NCBI GenBank assembly: GCA_928724745.1
Contig: CAKMXJ010000001.1
Coordinates: forward strand, 586,484 to 650,483
Source: Anthracocystis setariae
Taxonomy: Eukaryota > Basidiomycota > Ustilaginomycetes > Ustilaginales > Ustilaginaceae
Length of the DNA: 64,000 nt
Reading direction: 5' to 3'
Part shown: positions 31,104 through 40,775 of the stretch, in pieces
How positions within the stretch are numbered: position 1 is the first letter of the stretch
Layout: every line of letters starts with the position of its first letter
The notes under the pieces: generated by a model
Seen by the model: the letters and a program-made list of their open reading frames with translations, nothing else
Told to the model about the DNA's origin: nothing
Database searches by the model: none
Program-made: the position numbers and the translations under genes

Positions 31104-32216
31104 TGTCACGGGCGGCGATGCCGGGGCGGCGGAAAACTAGTTTTTCGACCGCCTTCAGTTTGAGCGCGGCTAGGCAAGTGGTTGATTGGCCGTCGTCGCA
31201 GTCGGAGGAGAGGAGGTAAGCTGCCGGCAGTGCGTCGTACCGAGCATTGTTGTTACCATAGGCAGCGAAGTCGAAGCGGTGGAAAAACCGTTTCGCGGCC
31301 GCCGTCAACGCGAGCGCGGCTCAGAAAGTTATTTTCGGCCGCTTTTGCTCATAGTGGTCGGATCGCGGCTGTTCAACGTCGCAGAGACGCCGGATCGCGA
31401 CAACACCACCTCGAGGCGAGCAGCAGTTGAGGGACACCATCCCAGGCGCTCTCAGAGGCTTGGAGGTGATCAGCCGCCTGTACCACGGCCAGAACAAGCA
31501 CACACGCAGGCCGTGCAGCTAGACAATAGGCTAGCGCCGGATCGGCCTTGCCATAGGGGTTTGGAGCGGTCCTACTTAATGTCTCCTCATCTGCTTCGAA
31601 GTGGATGAGCTCCTCATCCACTCTACTTCTTACAACACAGTCTCTAAACTCAGTATAGCTTCTTAACGTCGTCTTCACGATCATTCAGTTTCTAGTTCAG
31701 TAAGTTGCAATACAAGTAGCATTGCAGCTTCCTCGCGTGCCTCCGTTCAAGTCGGAGAACAGCTAGACCTCGTCGGTACCGGTATCGACACCGCAGCGCG
31801 TAAACGCTGCCTACAGGCTGACAACGGGACGTCAGGCCCTACGCCGTCGCCGTAACAGCTTGGTGATCACTCCCAGTGTTCACCTAACCATCTGAACAGC
31901 TTCCTGTCTCGTCAAGAGCGCTCGCGGGACACCAAGCTAACACACCGTAATACCGAGTACGCCGTGCTGCCGCTGAACGGAGCGCCAACAGCGTCAGTCG
32001 GTAATAGGTCGAACGCGGTTGAGAGGCCCACACTCCACCGCCGCCGAGTCGAGTGCGGCCCAGTCGCCTTTATCGGACCGCCGACGTATCTGCGCAACCC
32101 ACCTCGTACTTCCCAGTTGCACAGGCGCGTAACCCAAACTCGGCGGCCCAGCCCAACAGGACCGCACCGCTCTCGAAACAAGATCGGCCTATTTACCAGG
32201 CGCCCGACCGCTGACA
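31104..32216 (+). repeat. 5' LTR of the chromovirus
   Basis: 1,113 bp, starts TGTCACGGGCGG and ends GACCGCTGACA. Same length as the 3' LTR (offset 8,554 throughout). Contains a hairpin at 31601-31621 that overlaps the putative transcript start. Confidence 0.95.
31601..31621 (+). promoter_or_regulatory. LTR hairpin over the putative RNA 5' end
   Basis: GTGGATGAG and CTCATCCAC form a perfect 9-bp stem with a 3-nt loop. The 3' arm overlaps ATCCACTCTA (31616-31625), which is complementary to the primer-binding region. This suggests that the RNA start, its folding and minus-strand priming are linked. Confidence 0.55.
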
Positions 32217-32217
32217 T

Positions 32218-32227
32218 TAGAGTGGAT
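32218..32227 (+). promoter_or_regulatory. Putative self-primer binding site
   Basis: TAGAGTGGAT, two bases after the 5' LTR, is the exact reverse complement of ATCCACTCTA in the LTR (31616-31625). This fits the self-priming used by Tf1/sushi-type chromoviruses, where the 5' end of the RNA folds back to prime cDNA, rather than priming by a tRNA 3' end. Confidence 0.55.
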
Positions 32228-32253
32228 CGTTCAAGCAGCGCCCCGTACTCGAC

Positions 32254-33927
32254 ATGACCGACGCAGCCGCGCCGCGAGGCAGTACACCTCGCAGTCGGAC
32301 GTCGTCGCCTCCTGCAGCGAACCCAGAACCATTGCTGCAAGGCCTAATCGAGGACATACGACTTCAGATGAAGGAGGTCCATAACCAACGCATGGCTTAC
32401 GAAACTAGTCGTCAGGAGGCCATGCTGAAAGAGAGCCAAGACCGACTCCGCTTCCAGGAGAAGCTCTACTTACTCATGGACCAGGCGACCGGCTCCAAGC
32501 CGTCCCCCACGCCGTCGACAGCTATCCCAGCGTCGTCGCGACCTCTAACGGCGCATCAGGAGGAGATCCTCGCGCTCAAGGCCGAGATCGCAGACCTCCG
32601 GGAGCTGATCAAGCCAGCTCTACGCCGAGGGGGTGAGCCGGAGGTCGCCGCCGTCGCCCCTGGGCACGAATTGCACGAGGAGAGGTCGTACAGCATGCAT
32701 GATGACCCTCGGCGTTCTGCTCCCCTGGGCAGCTCCACTCCCGTCCGCCGGTCAGCGGTGTCCGGCCTACGCTGGAACGACGAGTACAGTCAAGAGGACT
32801 TGTATTCGACGTCCACTGGCCGACGCCCCGCCTGGGACCACCCTACGATGCCGACACGGGAAACAAACTTCGAGCGCAACACTACCAAGAATGATCCGAA
32901 GCTAGATTTCCCCGACTGGCAAGAGGATGACCTGGAAATGTCACTCATTCAGGTCGAGGCCTGGTTCCGATACCAAGAGATGGCCGACGGCCGCAAGAGG
33001 ATTCAGTTCCTAGGGCCGCATCTCAAGGGTCGGGCTCTCACTTGGTACCGGTCGAAGCTACGAGCCGATCCCTCACAGTCGGGTGCGTTGTTCGGTGATT
33101 GGGCGCTCTTCGTTAACCGGCTCAAGCAACTCTATGGGGTACATGACGAGAAGCTAGACGCTTTCAATAAGCTCTACGCCCTGCGCCTTGCCAGCGACAA
33201 GCCAGGCGCCGCAAGCGAGTATGTTGAGGCGTTCAGGACCCTCGAAGAGCGCGCCGGCATGAGCGACGAACACCTCAAGCTCCACCTTTTCCGACGAGGT
33301 TTGACGACAGCTCTCCAGCGTCAGTTCGAACGCACGTCACCGAAGACGATGTGGGAATTCTATCGCGAGGTAGAAGATTTGGACCGCAATTGGGTCCTAG
33401 CGCAGCAGACGTACCAGGGCGGTGCAGCGACCCTCACTCAGCCGACCTCAAGTTCACTGCGGTACGATTTCCCCTCGGCGGCTGGAAGAACTCACGCCCC
33501 GACCGCCGACGGTGCAAAGGCGGCCGGACGGGTACTGGCACCGTCCGCCGTGGAGGCACGGCCGGCTGCAGCCACGCCCTCCCCAGCGCGTCCTCGGCCG
33601 TTACCGCCCCATCTGGCCCAACGCCTGCCCGTCGTCTACGATCGTTCGCCGACGACTTTCGGCGCCACCACGTGCAAGCGATGCGGTAAGGAGGGTCATT
33701 GGGTGCGTGACTGCCCGCAGCCGGCCCGGGAGACGGCCACCGGAGCGTCACGACGACCTGGACCTCGAGCCTACGTGGCACAAGAGGATACCGGGGCACA
33801 AGAGGACGTCGAAGACCAAGATGAGGAGGAGGCACTTGGTTATGAGGATCTTCCACCCCTTGCCGACGACGACGGGGTCGACGAGGATCACGACGGCGAG
33901 GGAAACGGGCGTGGGACAACCGAATGA
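32254..33927 (+). CDS. Gag of the chromovirus
   Basis: 557 residues. The capsid-like retrotransposon gag region is recognisable (DFPDWQEDDLEMSLIQVEAW, FLGPHLKGRALTWYRS, AASEYVEAFRTLEERAGMSD, LHLFRRGLTTALQRQF, residues ~215-370). A CCHC zinc knuckle, CKRCGKEGHWVRDC, lies at about 474-487, followed by an acidic C-terminus. A coiled-coil-prone N-terminal segment precedes the capsid region. The stop TGA overlaps the pol start as ATGA (33924-33927). Confidence 0.92.
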   Translation: MTDAAAPRGSTPRSRTSSPPAANPEPLLQGLIEDIRLQMKEVHNQRMAYETSRQEAMLKESQDRLRFQEKLYLLMDQATGSKPSPTPSTAIPASSRPLTAHQEEILALKAEIADLRELIKPALRRGGEPEVAAVAPGHELHEERSYSMHDDPRRSAPLGSSTPVRRSAVSGLRWNDEYSQEDLYSTSTGRRPAWDHPTMPTRETNFERNTTKNDPKLDFPDWQEDDLEMSLIQVEAWFRYQEMADGRKRIQFLGPHLKGRALTWYRSKLRADPSQSGALFGDWALFVNRLKQLYGVHDEKLDAFNKLYALRLASDKPGAASEYVEAFRTLEERAGMSDEHLKLHLFRRGLTTALQRQFERTSPKTMWEFYREVEDLDRNWVLAQQTYQGGAATLTQPTSSSLRYDFPSAAGRTHAPTADGAKAAGRVLAPSAVEARPAAATPSPARPRPLPPHLAQRLPVVYDRSPTTFGATTCKRCGKEGHWVRDCPQPARETATGASRRPGPRAYVAQEDTGAQEDVEDQDEEEALGYEDLPPLADDDGVDEDHDGEGNGRGTTE

Positions 33928-36749
33928 TGGCTTGTCTTGCCCTACAACCGCCCTCGCCATCACCGTGTATATATCGGAACTGTTCGTTGTGTTTCTCAGC
34001 CAACTCCAATCTATCGGTCCTCGAAGTTACCGGCACCATTAACGGGTGCCCGGCTCGCATCCTGGCCGACACCGGAGCTTCACTGTCTCTTCTCTCAAGC
34101 GCTTACGCCCGTACATATTGTATTAACATCAAGACTACTCCCCAGCCCACTTCAGTCCATGGCGTCAGCGGCCATCGTCTAGCCATCACTCACGATGCGA
34201 CGCTGACGGTCAACATTGGCGAGCAAACTTTACCGCCGCTGCAAGCCTATGTCGCGGACATCAGCGATTTCGATCTCATTATCGGCTACCAGGAACTTCG
34301 CACACTTCAGCCGAGGATCGACTGGATTTCGGGCCGAATTAAATTCACCGCGGCGCGGCGGGATCCACTGAGCCGCGTTGAACACGACCTCGGCCCGTCA
34401 CTTAGTGTCACCAGCCGCGCCTTACCCTCTAACGAGCCGGGTATCACGGTCCACGGAAACGAGTTCGTCTCATTCCAACAGCTCGTCCAAGCGTCCTATC
34501 AGGACGGACCGATTGGCATTATGCTGATCGATGCTCCACCCTCCTCGCTGCCAAGCTTCGGCTTCGTCCCTACCGGCGAAGACAAGGGCATCGAGATTGA
34601 GGTGGAGCCGGAACCACCGACTCCAGTGTCGATCCCGGAGCAATACCGGGATCTCGAGGCGGTCTTCAGTGAAGTCGAGGCCGACAAGCTGCCTCCTCGC
34701 ACCAGCACGGACTTGCCCATCGAGCTCGTGCCGGGAGCCAAACCTCCGCAGGGCCCACTCTATCTCAAGGGGCCTAAGGAGATGGAGGAACTACGCAAGT
34801 ACCTCGACGAGAATCTTGCGAAGGGATTCATTCGACCATCAAAGAGCCCAGCGCGCTCGCCAGTGCTGTTTGTGCCGAAGAAGGACGGCGGTCTCCGCCT
34901 CTGTGTCGACTACCGAGGGCTCAACGAGGTCACTGTCAAGAATCGAGCGCCGCTGCCGCTCATCGAGGAGCAGCTGTTCCTCCTAAGGAATGCTAAGGTG
35001 TTCAGTAAGCTCGATCTCAAGGCGGCCTACAACCTGGTACGCATAGCTGACGGCGATGAATGGAAGACGGCGTTCGGCACCCAGCTCGGCTTGTATGAGT
35101 ACCTTGTCATGCCTTTCGGGCTGGCAAACGCGCCCTCGCATTTCCAGTCTCTCGTCAATGGCATCTTCCGTGACATTATCGGCGTCTATGTCGTGGTGTA
35201 CCTCGACGACTTCCTCATCTTCAGTAACAACGAGGATGAACATGTAGAGCACGTCCGCGAGGTATTGCGGCGCCTGAAAGCGAATCGGCTCTTCGCCAAG
35301 CTGTCGAAGTGCATTTTCCACACAGACACCGTTGAGTTCCTGGGCTACGTCATCACACCAGGAGGCATCGAGATGGACCAGGAGAAAGTACGAACCATCA
35401 AGGAGTGGCCACTGCCTCAATCGATTCATGACATCCAACGTTTCCTGGGATTCGCGAACTTCTATCGCCGGTTCATCTCGCACTTCGCTCGCATCTCGAA
35501 GCCCCTCACATCGCTCGTCAAGCCTACGGAGCGCTTCAAGAAGTTCCAACTGCCGGAGGAGGCGGTAGAGGCGTTCCACAAGCTCATCGAGGCCTTCACG
35601 ACGGCCGGAGTATTGCGACACTTCGACTATCACAAGCCAACCCGCCTCGAGACCGACGCCAGCGACTTCGCCATCGCCGGCGTCCTCAAGCAGGAGACGG
35701 AAAAGAGATGGCATCCAGTAGCTTTCTATTCGCGCAAGATGACGTCTGCCGAAAGAAACTACGAGATTCACGACAAGGAGCTCCTCGCCATCGTTGCCTG
35801 CCTCCATCAGTGGCGACATATGCTGGCTGGGCTCCCGTCTCAGTTTGCTGTTCTCTCAGATCACGAGGCGCTCAAGTACTTCACCGTGCAACGCCGAATT
35901 AGCGGCCGACAGGCTCGTTGGGCCGTGTTACTGGCCGACTTCGACTTTGTTGTTCAGTACCGACCAGGAGACAAGGCTGGCGAGCCCGACTCCTTGACAC
36001 GACGCAGTGACATGGAGCCGTCGGCTGAAGAGCGCGAACATAACGTACGGCAGCTCCTCCACCCCCCGCATTTTTGGAATTGCATTACCGGAAAATCAGT
36101 CACCGAGCCGAAGTGGATCCGACGGCGGCTTAGTGGGGGCCATTCGGCCGTGTTCGTCGATGGCGGCAATAGTAAAGGGCGGCCTGCCGGAGCTAGCCCG
36201 CATTTTCCAACCTCTCGACACCGAGCTCCAGGCGCTCCACAAGCGCATGCCTTTCGAGGTCAAAGACGGTCTCTGGCACCGCGATGGCCGACTCGTCATT
36301 CCCAGGGTCACGTTGGCCGGAAAACAGGGCCGCCGCGACACACGCTCAGCCAAGATTGCCAGCGAACAGTCGCTTTCAGTGGAACACTTGCGTTTCATGG
36401 TGATGACACAATGTCACGACGGCATCACCGCCGGCCATCCAGGTCGGGATGCAACGTTATCGCTCACCCAGCGGCATTACTGGTGGCCGGGAATGCGTGC
36501 TTGGATCGCCGATTACGTAGCGAGCTGCCCTGTCTGCGCTCGCTACAAGGCACCCCGTCATCGGCCGTACGGCCTGCTCAAGCCGTTGGCCACTCCCTCA
36601 AGACCATGGGGATCGGTATCCATGGACTTTATCGAGGGCTTGCCACTCTCCGACGGCTACGACTCGATTCTTGTCGTCGTCGATCGGCTTACCAAGCTCG
36701 CGGTGCTCACGCCGACGGTGAAAACCGTCACATCGGCTGGCACTGCTGA
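33924..36749 (+). CDS. Pol, first part: protease, reverse transcriptase, RNase H
   Basis: Begins at the ATG of the ATGA stop-start overlap with gag. Aspartic protease: ILADTGASLSLLS near residue 50. RT from ~280: FSKLDLKAAYNLVRI (~359), YEYLVMPFGLANAPSHFQ and the catalytic YLDDFLIFS (~425). RNase H: RLETDASDFAIAGVL (~574), RNYEIHDKELLAIV, and the DHEALKYF strand. After about 36,060 the sequence stops resembling pol in this frame and continues one base later, so the last ~230 codons of the open frame (to 36749) are probably not natural protein. A C6 run at 36062-36067 is the likeliest place of the change. Confidence 0.9.
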   Translation: MMACLALQPPSPSPCIYRNCSLCFSANSNLSVLEVTGTINGCPARILADTGASLSLLSSAYARTYCINIKTTPQPTSVHGVSGHRLAITHDATLTVNIGEQTLPPLQAYVADISDFDLIIGYQELRTLQPRIDWISGRIKFTAARRDPLSRVEHDLGPSLSVTSRALPSNEPGITVHGNEFVSFQQLVQASYQDGPIGIMLIDAPPSSLPSFGFVPTGEDKGIEIEVEPEPPTPVSIPEQYRDLEAVFSEVEADKLPPRTSTDLPIELVPGAKPPQGPLYLKGPKEMEELRKYLDENLAKGFIRPSKSPARSPVLFVPKKDGGLRLCVDYRGLNEVTVKNRAPLPLIEEQLFLLRNAKVFSKLDLKAAYNLVRIADGDEWKTAFGTQLGLYEYLVMPFGLANAPSHFQSLVNGIFRDIIGVYVVVYLDDFLIFSNNEDEHVEHVREVLRRLKANRLFAKLSKCIFHTDTVEFLGYVITPGGIEMDQEKVRTIKEWPLPQSIHDIQRFLGFANFYRRFISHFARISKPLTSLVKPTERFKKFQLPEEAVEAFHKLIEAFTTAGVLRHFDYHKPTRLETDASDFAIAGVLKQETEKRWHPVAFYSRKMTSAERNYEIHDKELLAIVACLHQWRHMLAGLPSQFAVLSDHEALKYFTVQRRISGRQARWAVLLADFDFVVQYRPGDKAGEPDSLTRRSDMEPSAEEREHNVRQLLHPPHFWNCITGKSVTEPKWIRRRLSGGHSAVFVDGGNSKGRPAGASPHFPTSRHRAPGAPQAHAFRGQRRSLAPRWPTRHSQGHVGRKTGPPRHTLSQDCQRTVAFSGTLAFHGDDTMSRRHHRRPSRSGCNVIAHPAALLVAGNACLDRRLRSELPCLRSLQGTPSSAVRPAQAVGHSLKTMGIGIHGLYRGLATLRRLRLDSCRRRSAYQARGAHADGENRHIGWHC

Positions 36750-37713
36750 GCTCCTCCAGCAACACGTGTTCCGCCGGTTTGGAACACCCGATCATATCGT
36801 TTCTGACCGCGGTCGTCAGTTCATCTCCGCGGTCTGGAAACGGTACACCGATTTCCACGCCATCCAGCACTCGCTGTCGACGGCGTATCATCCTCAAACA
36901 GACGGTCAGACGGAGCGAGTCAACCAAGTCGTTGAGCAGTACCTCCGTATGTATTGCAATTTCGAGCAGGACAACTGGGCCTCGCTACTAGCCAATGCCG
37001 AGTTCGTCTACAACAATGCGGTACATAGCAGTCTCGGCGTCTCACCCTTCTTTGCGTGCTACGGGTGGAACCCCAAAATGCATCCTGAAGTACCAGAACG
37101 TGCTGGCGTGCTCGACCCTCAACGAGCGGAGTTCGCTCGTTCAGAAGCAGACCTCACAGCTTATCTACAAGACCAAGTACGATTGGCTCAAACTCGTGCT
37201 GTCGAGCAGTACAACAAGAAACGCCTCGACGTCGAGTTCAAGGTTGGTGAACTTGTCTACGTCAATCGACGCAATTGGAAGACTCGTCGACCGAGTCCCA
37301 AGCTCGACACTCGCTTCGCTGGGCCGTACCCCATCACCGAGCGCATCGGCGCCAGAGCGTACCGCCTTCAGTTGCCGGCGTCGCTTCGCGTTCATGATGT
37401 CTTCCACGTCTCGATGCTCGAGAAGTTGAGGTCCAGCAAGCTCGAGGGTAGGGATGAGCGTGTGGCAGTGCCACATCTACATGACGAAGACCTTGAGTAC
37501 GAGGTCGAAGCTATCGCAGGTCGCCGTACCATCGCTGGACGGCTCCAATATCGCGTCCTTTGGAGGGGCTACCCTGAGGAACAGGCCTCCTGGGAGTACG
37601 TCGAACTTCTGGCCTGCCCCGATCTCATCCAGGAGTATGAGGAAAAGCGGGGGGGACGACCTCCTCGAGTAGCGGGGCGGCGGCAATCGAATTGGATATC
37701 CGACCGCGCTTGA
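36064..37713 (+). CDS. Pol, second part: integrase with GPY/F motif and chromodomain
   Basis: In the +1 frame relative to the RT part; the start given is where the frame can take over at the C6 run, not an initiation codon. The HHCC zinc finger is present (HDGITAGHPGRDA ... CPVCARYK). The DDE core has D in SMDFIEGLP, D in HIVSDRGRQF and E in DGQTERVNQ. The GPY/F module is FAGPYPITERIGARAYRL. The C-terminal chromodomain (EYEVEAIAG, QYRVLWRGYPEEQASWEYVE) keeps aromatic positions used to bind methylated histone tails, which in chromoviruses steers insertion towards heterochromatin. The C-terminal tail is short and basic. Confidence 0.9.
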   Translation, partial: PRIFGIALPENQSPSRSGSDGGLVGAIRPCSSMAAIVKGGLPELARIFQPLDTELQALHKRMPFEVKDGLWHRDGRLVIPRVTLAGKQGRRDTRSAKIASEQSLSVEHLRFMVMTQCHDGITAGHPGRDATLSLTQRHYWWPGMRAWIADYVASCPVCARYKAPRHRPYGLLKPLATPSRPWGSVSMDFIEGLPLSDGYDSILVVVDRLTKLAVLTPTVKTVTSAGTAELLQQHVFRRFGTPDHIVSDRGRQFISAVWKRYTDFHAIQHSLSTAYHPQTDGQTERVNQVVEQYLRMYCNFEQDNWASLLANAEFVYNNAVHSSLGVSPFFACYGWNPKMHPEVPERAGVLDPQRAEFARSEADLTAYLQDQVRLAQTRAVEQYNKKRLDVEFKVGELVYVNRRNWKTRRPSPKLDTRFAGPYPITERIGARAYRLQLPASLRVHDVFHVSMLEKLRSSKLEGRDERVAVPHLHDEDLEYEVEAIAGRRTIAGRLQYRVLWRGYPEEQASWEYVELLACPDLIQEYEEKRGGRPPRVAGRRQSNWISDRA

Positions 37714-37910
37714 TAATTTGGCGGCGTGATGCTGGTTATTCGGCCGCCGTGAATTGACCGCGGTGTGGTGGCATAGGCGATTGGCCGCCATCGACACCCG
37801 TCGCCACACACTCACACTCTTTTCTCAAATCTCAAAGACATCACGACCAATTCATAAGGTTTTCAAGCACAACAGAAGACAACAGAAACGACTTTGATTG
37901 CTAACGACAG

Positions 37911-39510
37911 CTAGCGGAAGATCTCAGGGCGGTGGTACCGCACCTCCTCTTCGTCGTCACCACGGCTCTCCACGAACCAGCCAAGACCCTCGAAGTTCGA
38001 TTCCTCCTCCATGACTTCACACGGCAGGTACTGGCCAAGCAAGGAGCGGTTCTCACGGTGGTATCGGGTTAGAGCCTCACGCACCTGTGTCCCGATTGTG
38101 CCCTCCATCGAGAAGGCATCGCGAGCGTCAAGGTGGAAGGTTCGCTCCTTGAACCAGTCCACCAGGCGGTCGCGACGCCGCACCATGCCCAAGCCGGGGC
38201 CACCAGGGTACGAGAGGTGGGCACGCACCACAGCCCGCTCGTTTGTGCTCAATGTTGAGTGAGGGCTATCGCCGACGTACTCGTGGCGTGTGGCGCGCCA
38301 GATCGTACGGCCGCCACATTTCTTCTTGGTCGTCAGGCAGTGGCAGCATGACGACGCTGCGGGTCGGGGGCGAGGTCCGGTTGGGTCACCATAAGTGACC
38401 GGAAAGCATCTAGCGAAATCAAGAAAAGACGAGGCAGGCTGTCAGTGCCGTCCGAGCCATTCATGTCGAAAGTGTTACTTACGGTACATCGAGATCCGCA
38501 CAGTGCTGGCAGCTGTAGTTCGGCCACGGCGAACTACCCTCAGTCAAGCGGCGCACCATCGTTCGGTGCAGCCATACCTTGCCGGCATCGTCGAGCTGCC
38601 ACTCGCGGTCCCAGGCCTCGTTGGCAATCGCGATGAGTAGAGCAGGGGCGGTGTATCGCTCTGTCCACTCCAGCATCTCGACCAGAGAGGGTTTACGAGG
38701 ACCAGTGCGTGACAGCACCACGTCCTCGGGCCGACGAATGGGGGGCGGGCCGATTTCAGGAGTTCGGCGGCCAGGAGATCCTAGTGGCAGACCGATTTCA
38801 GGCGTGTGGGCGAGCCGAGGACTGGCAACCGCCCCAGCGTCATAGACCGGCGAACGAGACTCCATGGGCGGCGAGGCCGGCGTCAGACCGTGCTCGTGAA
38901 GCTGCGCGCTTGTCATCGCACGCAGCTCCTCGACTGTAAACGTCCCCGGGGAGGTGAGAACTTGCGCAGGAGGGGAGGATGGTACGTACAGCTCCGGGGA
39001 AGTACGCACGTAAACAGGCGAACGAGGCGGTGAGATCGACCCACTCGATGACGGCGATCGCGACGATGGGCCAAGGAACAACGGTACCAATGGCGAACCG
39101 ACCACACAAGATGTCATCCGGACATGTGGCGGGGTCAGGGCGATTGGCACAACAACACCAGTAGGTGCCGCGATTGCGTCGGACGTGGCAGCAACAGGGG
39201 CAATAACCACGGAGTCGGAGGCAGCAGCAACATCTACGGCCATGGCGGTTGGTGCGGCAGCAGCAGCAGTCACGGCCACTGCAGCCGGTGGAGCTACAGC
39301 GGCAGCCACAGTCATGGTATCGGGCGCGTCAACCGCAGCGGCGACGACGACGACAGCAGGCGTGATGACGCTATTGGACTCCGCCGAGGCTTGACTAGCG
39401 CCGGACGACGAGTCGGAGTGTGGATCGGCATCGGGCGGTGGTTTGGCCAGCCGAGCCGACCGACGCGAAGGGACAGCAGGCGCAGCCGAGGGGTTCTTCT
39501 TGGGCGCCAT
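37911..39510 (-). CDS. Antisense accessory gene of the chromovirus: Zn2Cys6-like protein
   Basis: Lies between the integrase and the 3' LTR, opposite to gag-pol. Exon 1 is 39510-38483, exon 2 is 38409-37911; a 73-nt intron with GTAAGT donor and GCTAG acceptor joins them in phase, giving 508 residues. The N-terminus is basic (MAPKKNP, RRSARLAK). A long Ala/Val/Pro/Ser-rich region follows. Around the splice the protein has CQHC, a sixth-residue C, then CCHC and a sixth-residue C: C-x2-C-x6-C-x19-C-x2-C-x6-C. That is the spacing of a fungal Zn2Cys6 cluster except for a longer loop. The last ~150 residues are charged and look folded. Splicing completes the cysteine pattern, which argues against a chance frame. 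Function unknown; DNA or RNA binding, or control of the element, are inferences. Confidence 0.65.
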
Positions 39511-39643
39511 TGTGGATGGTGACGAAGTGGTTCTGGGAGTGATGATGGTAGCTCAGGTGGTCTTCTCACTCAGCCGCTAACGAGCTCACAGCGGTTGGAA
39601 GATGCGCAGCCATTTCATTTCACCTCGCAGGAGCTCGGTTCTC

Positions 39644-39657
39644 GGAAGGGGGGGTAA
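39644..39657 (+). promoter_or_regulatory. Polypurine tract of the chromovirus
   Basis: GGAAGGGGGGGTAA directly before the 3' LTR; the expected primer site for plus-strand DNA synthesis. Confidence 0.8.
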
Positions 39658-40770
39658 TGTCACGGGCGGCGATGCCGGGGCGGCGGAAAACTAGTTTTTC
39701 GACCGCCTTCAGTTTGAGCGCGGCTAGGCAAGTGGTTGATTGGCCGTCGTCGCAGTCGGAGGAGAGGAGGTAAGCTGCCGGCAGTGCGTCGTACCGAGCA
39801 TTGTTGTTACCATAGGCAGCGAAGTCGAAGCGGTGGAAAAACCGTTTCGCGGCCGCCGTCAACGCGAGCGCGGCTCAGAAAGTTATTTTCGGCCGCTTTT
39901 GCTCATAGTGGTCGGATCGCGGCTGTTCAACGTCGCAGAGACGCCGGATCGCGACAACACCACCTCGAGGCGAGCAGCAGTTGAGGGACACCATCCCAGG
40001 CGCTCTCAGAGGCTTGGAGGTGATCAGCCGCCTGTACCACGGCCAGAACAAGCACACACGCAGGCCGTGCAGCTAGACAATAGGCTAGCGCCGGATCGGC
40101 CTTGCCATAGGGGTTTGGAGCGGTCCTACTTAATGTCTCCTCATCTGCTTCGAAGTGGATGAGCTCCTCATCCACTCTACTTCTTACAACACAGTCTCTA
40201 AACTCAGTATAGCTTCTTAACGTCGTCTTCACGATCATTCAGTTTCTAGTTCAGTAAGTTGCAATACAAGTAGCATTGCAGCTTCCTCGCGTGCCTCCGT
40301 TCAAGTCGGAGAACAGCTAGACCTCGTCGGTACCGGTATCGACACCGCAGCGCGTAAACGCTGCCTACAGGCTGACAACGGGACGTCAGGCCCTACGCCG
40401 TCGCCGTAACAGCTTGGTGATCACTCCCAGTGTTCACCTAACCATCTGAACAGCTTCCTGTCTCGTCAAGAGCGCTCGCGGGACACCAAGCTAACACACC
40501 GTAATACCGAGTACGCCGTGCTGCCGCTGAACGGAGCGCCAACAGCGTCAGTCGGTAATAGGTCGAACGCGGTTGAGAGGCCCACACTCCACCGCCGCCG
40601 AGTCGAGTGCGGCCCAGTCGCCTTTATCGGACCGCCGACGTATCTGCGCAACCCACCTCGTACTTCCCAGTTGCACAGGCGCGTAACCCAAACTCGGCGG
40701 CCCAGCCCAACAGGACCGCACCGCTCTCGAAACAAGATCGGCCTATTTACCAGGCGCCCGACCGCTGACA
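39658..40770 (+). repeat. 3' LTR of the chromovirus
   Basis: 1,113 bp, preceded by a polypurine tract and followed by the second AGGCG target duplication. Appears identical to the 5' LTR. Confidence 0.95.
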
Positions 40771-40775
40771 AGGCG
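40771..40775. repeat. Target-site duplication AGGCG, right copy
   Basis: Matches 31099-31103; five bases is the usual duplication length for Ty3/gypsy integrases. Confidence 0.92.

Larger units (their letters stand above)
31104..40770 (+). mobile_element. Ty3/gypsy chromovirus, 9,667 bp, nested in the YR element
   Basis: A complete LTR retrotransposon: 1,113-bp LTRs with TGTCA...TGACA ends, a perfect 5-bp target duplication AGGCG (31099-31103 and 40771-40775), a primer-binding region after the left LTR, gag, pol with protease, RT, RNase H and a DDE integrase with a C-terminal chromodomain, a polypurine tract, and an extra antisense gene before the right LTR. The two LTRs have equal length and I saw no difference between them, so insertion is recent. 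The order RT-RNase H-integrase is that of Ty3/gypsy; the chromodomain places it among chromoviruses. Confidence 0.95.

Noticed and set aside
31186..31608. Open frames inside the chromovirus LTRs (also at 39740-40162)
   Set aside because: Present identically in both LTRs, without domains, overlapping in opposite directions; LTRs of this size contain chance frames.
32217..32240. Conventional tRNA primer-binding site after the 5' LTR
   Set aside because: No convincing match to a tRNA 3' end was recognised; the self-complementary match to the LTR is better.
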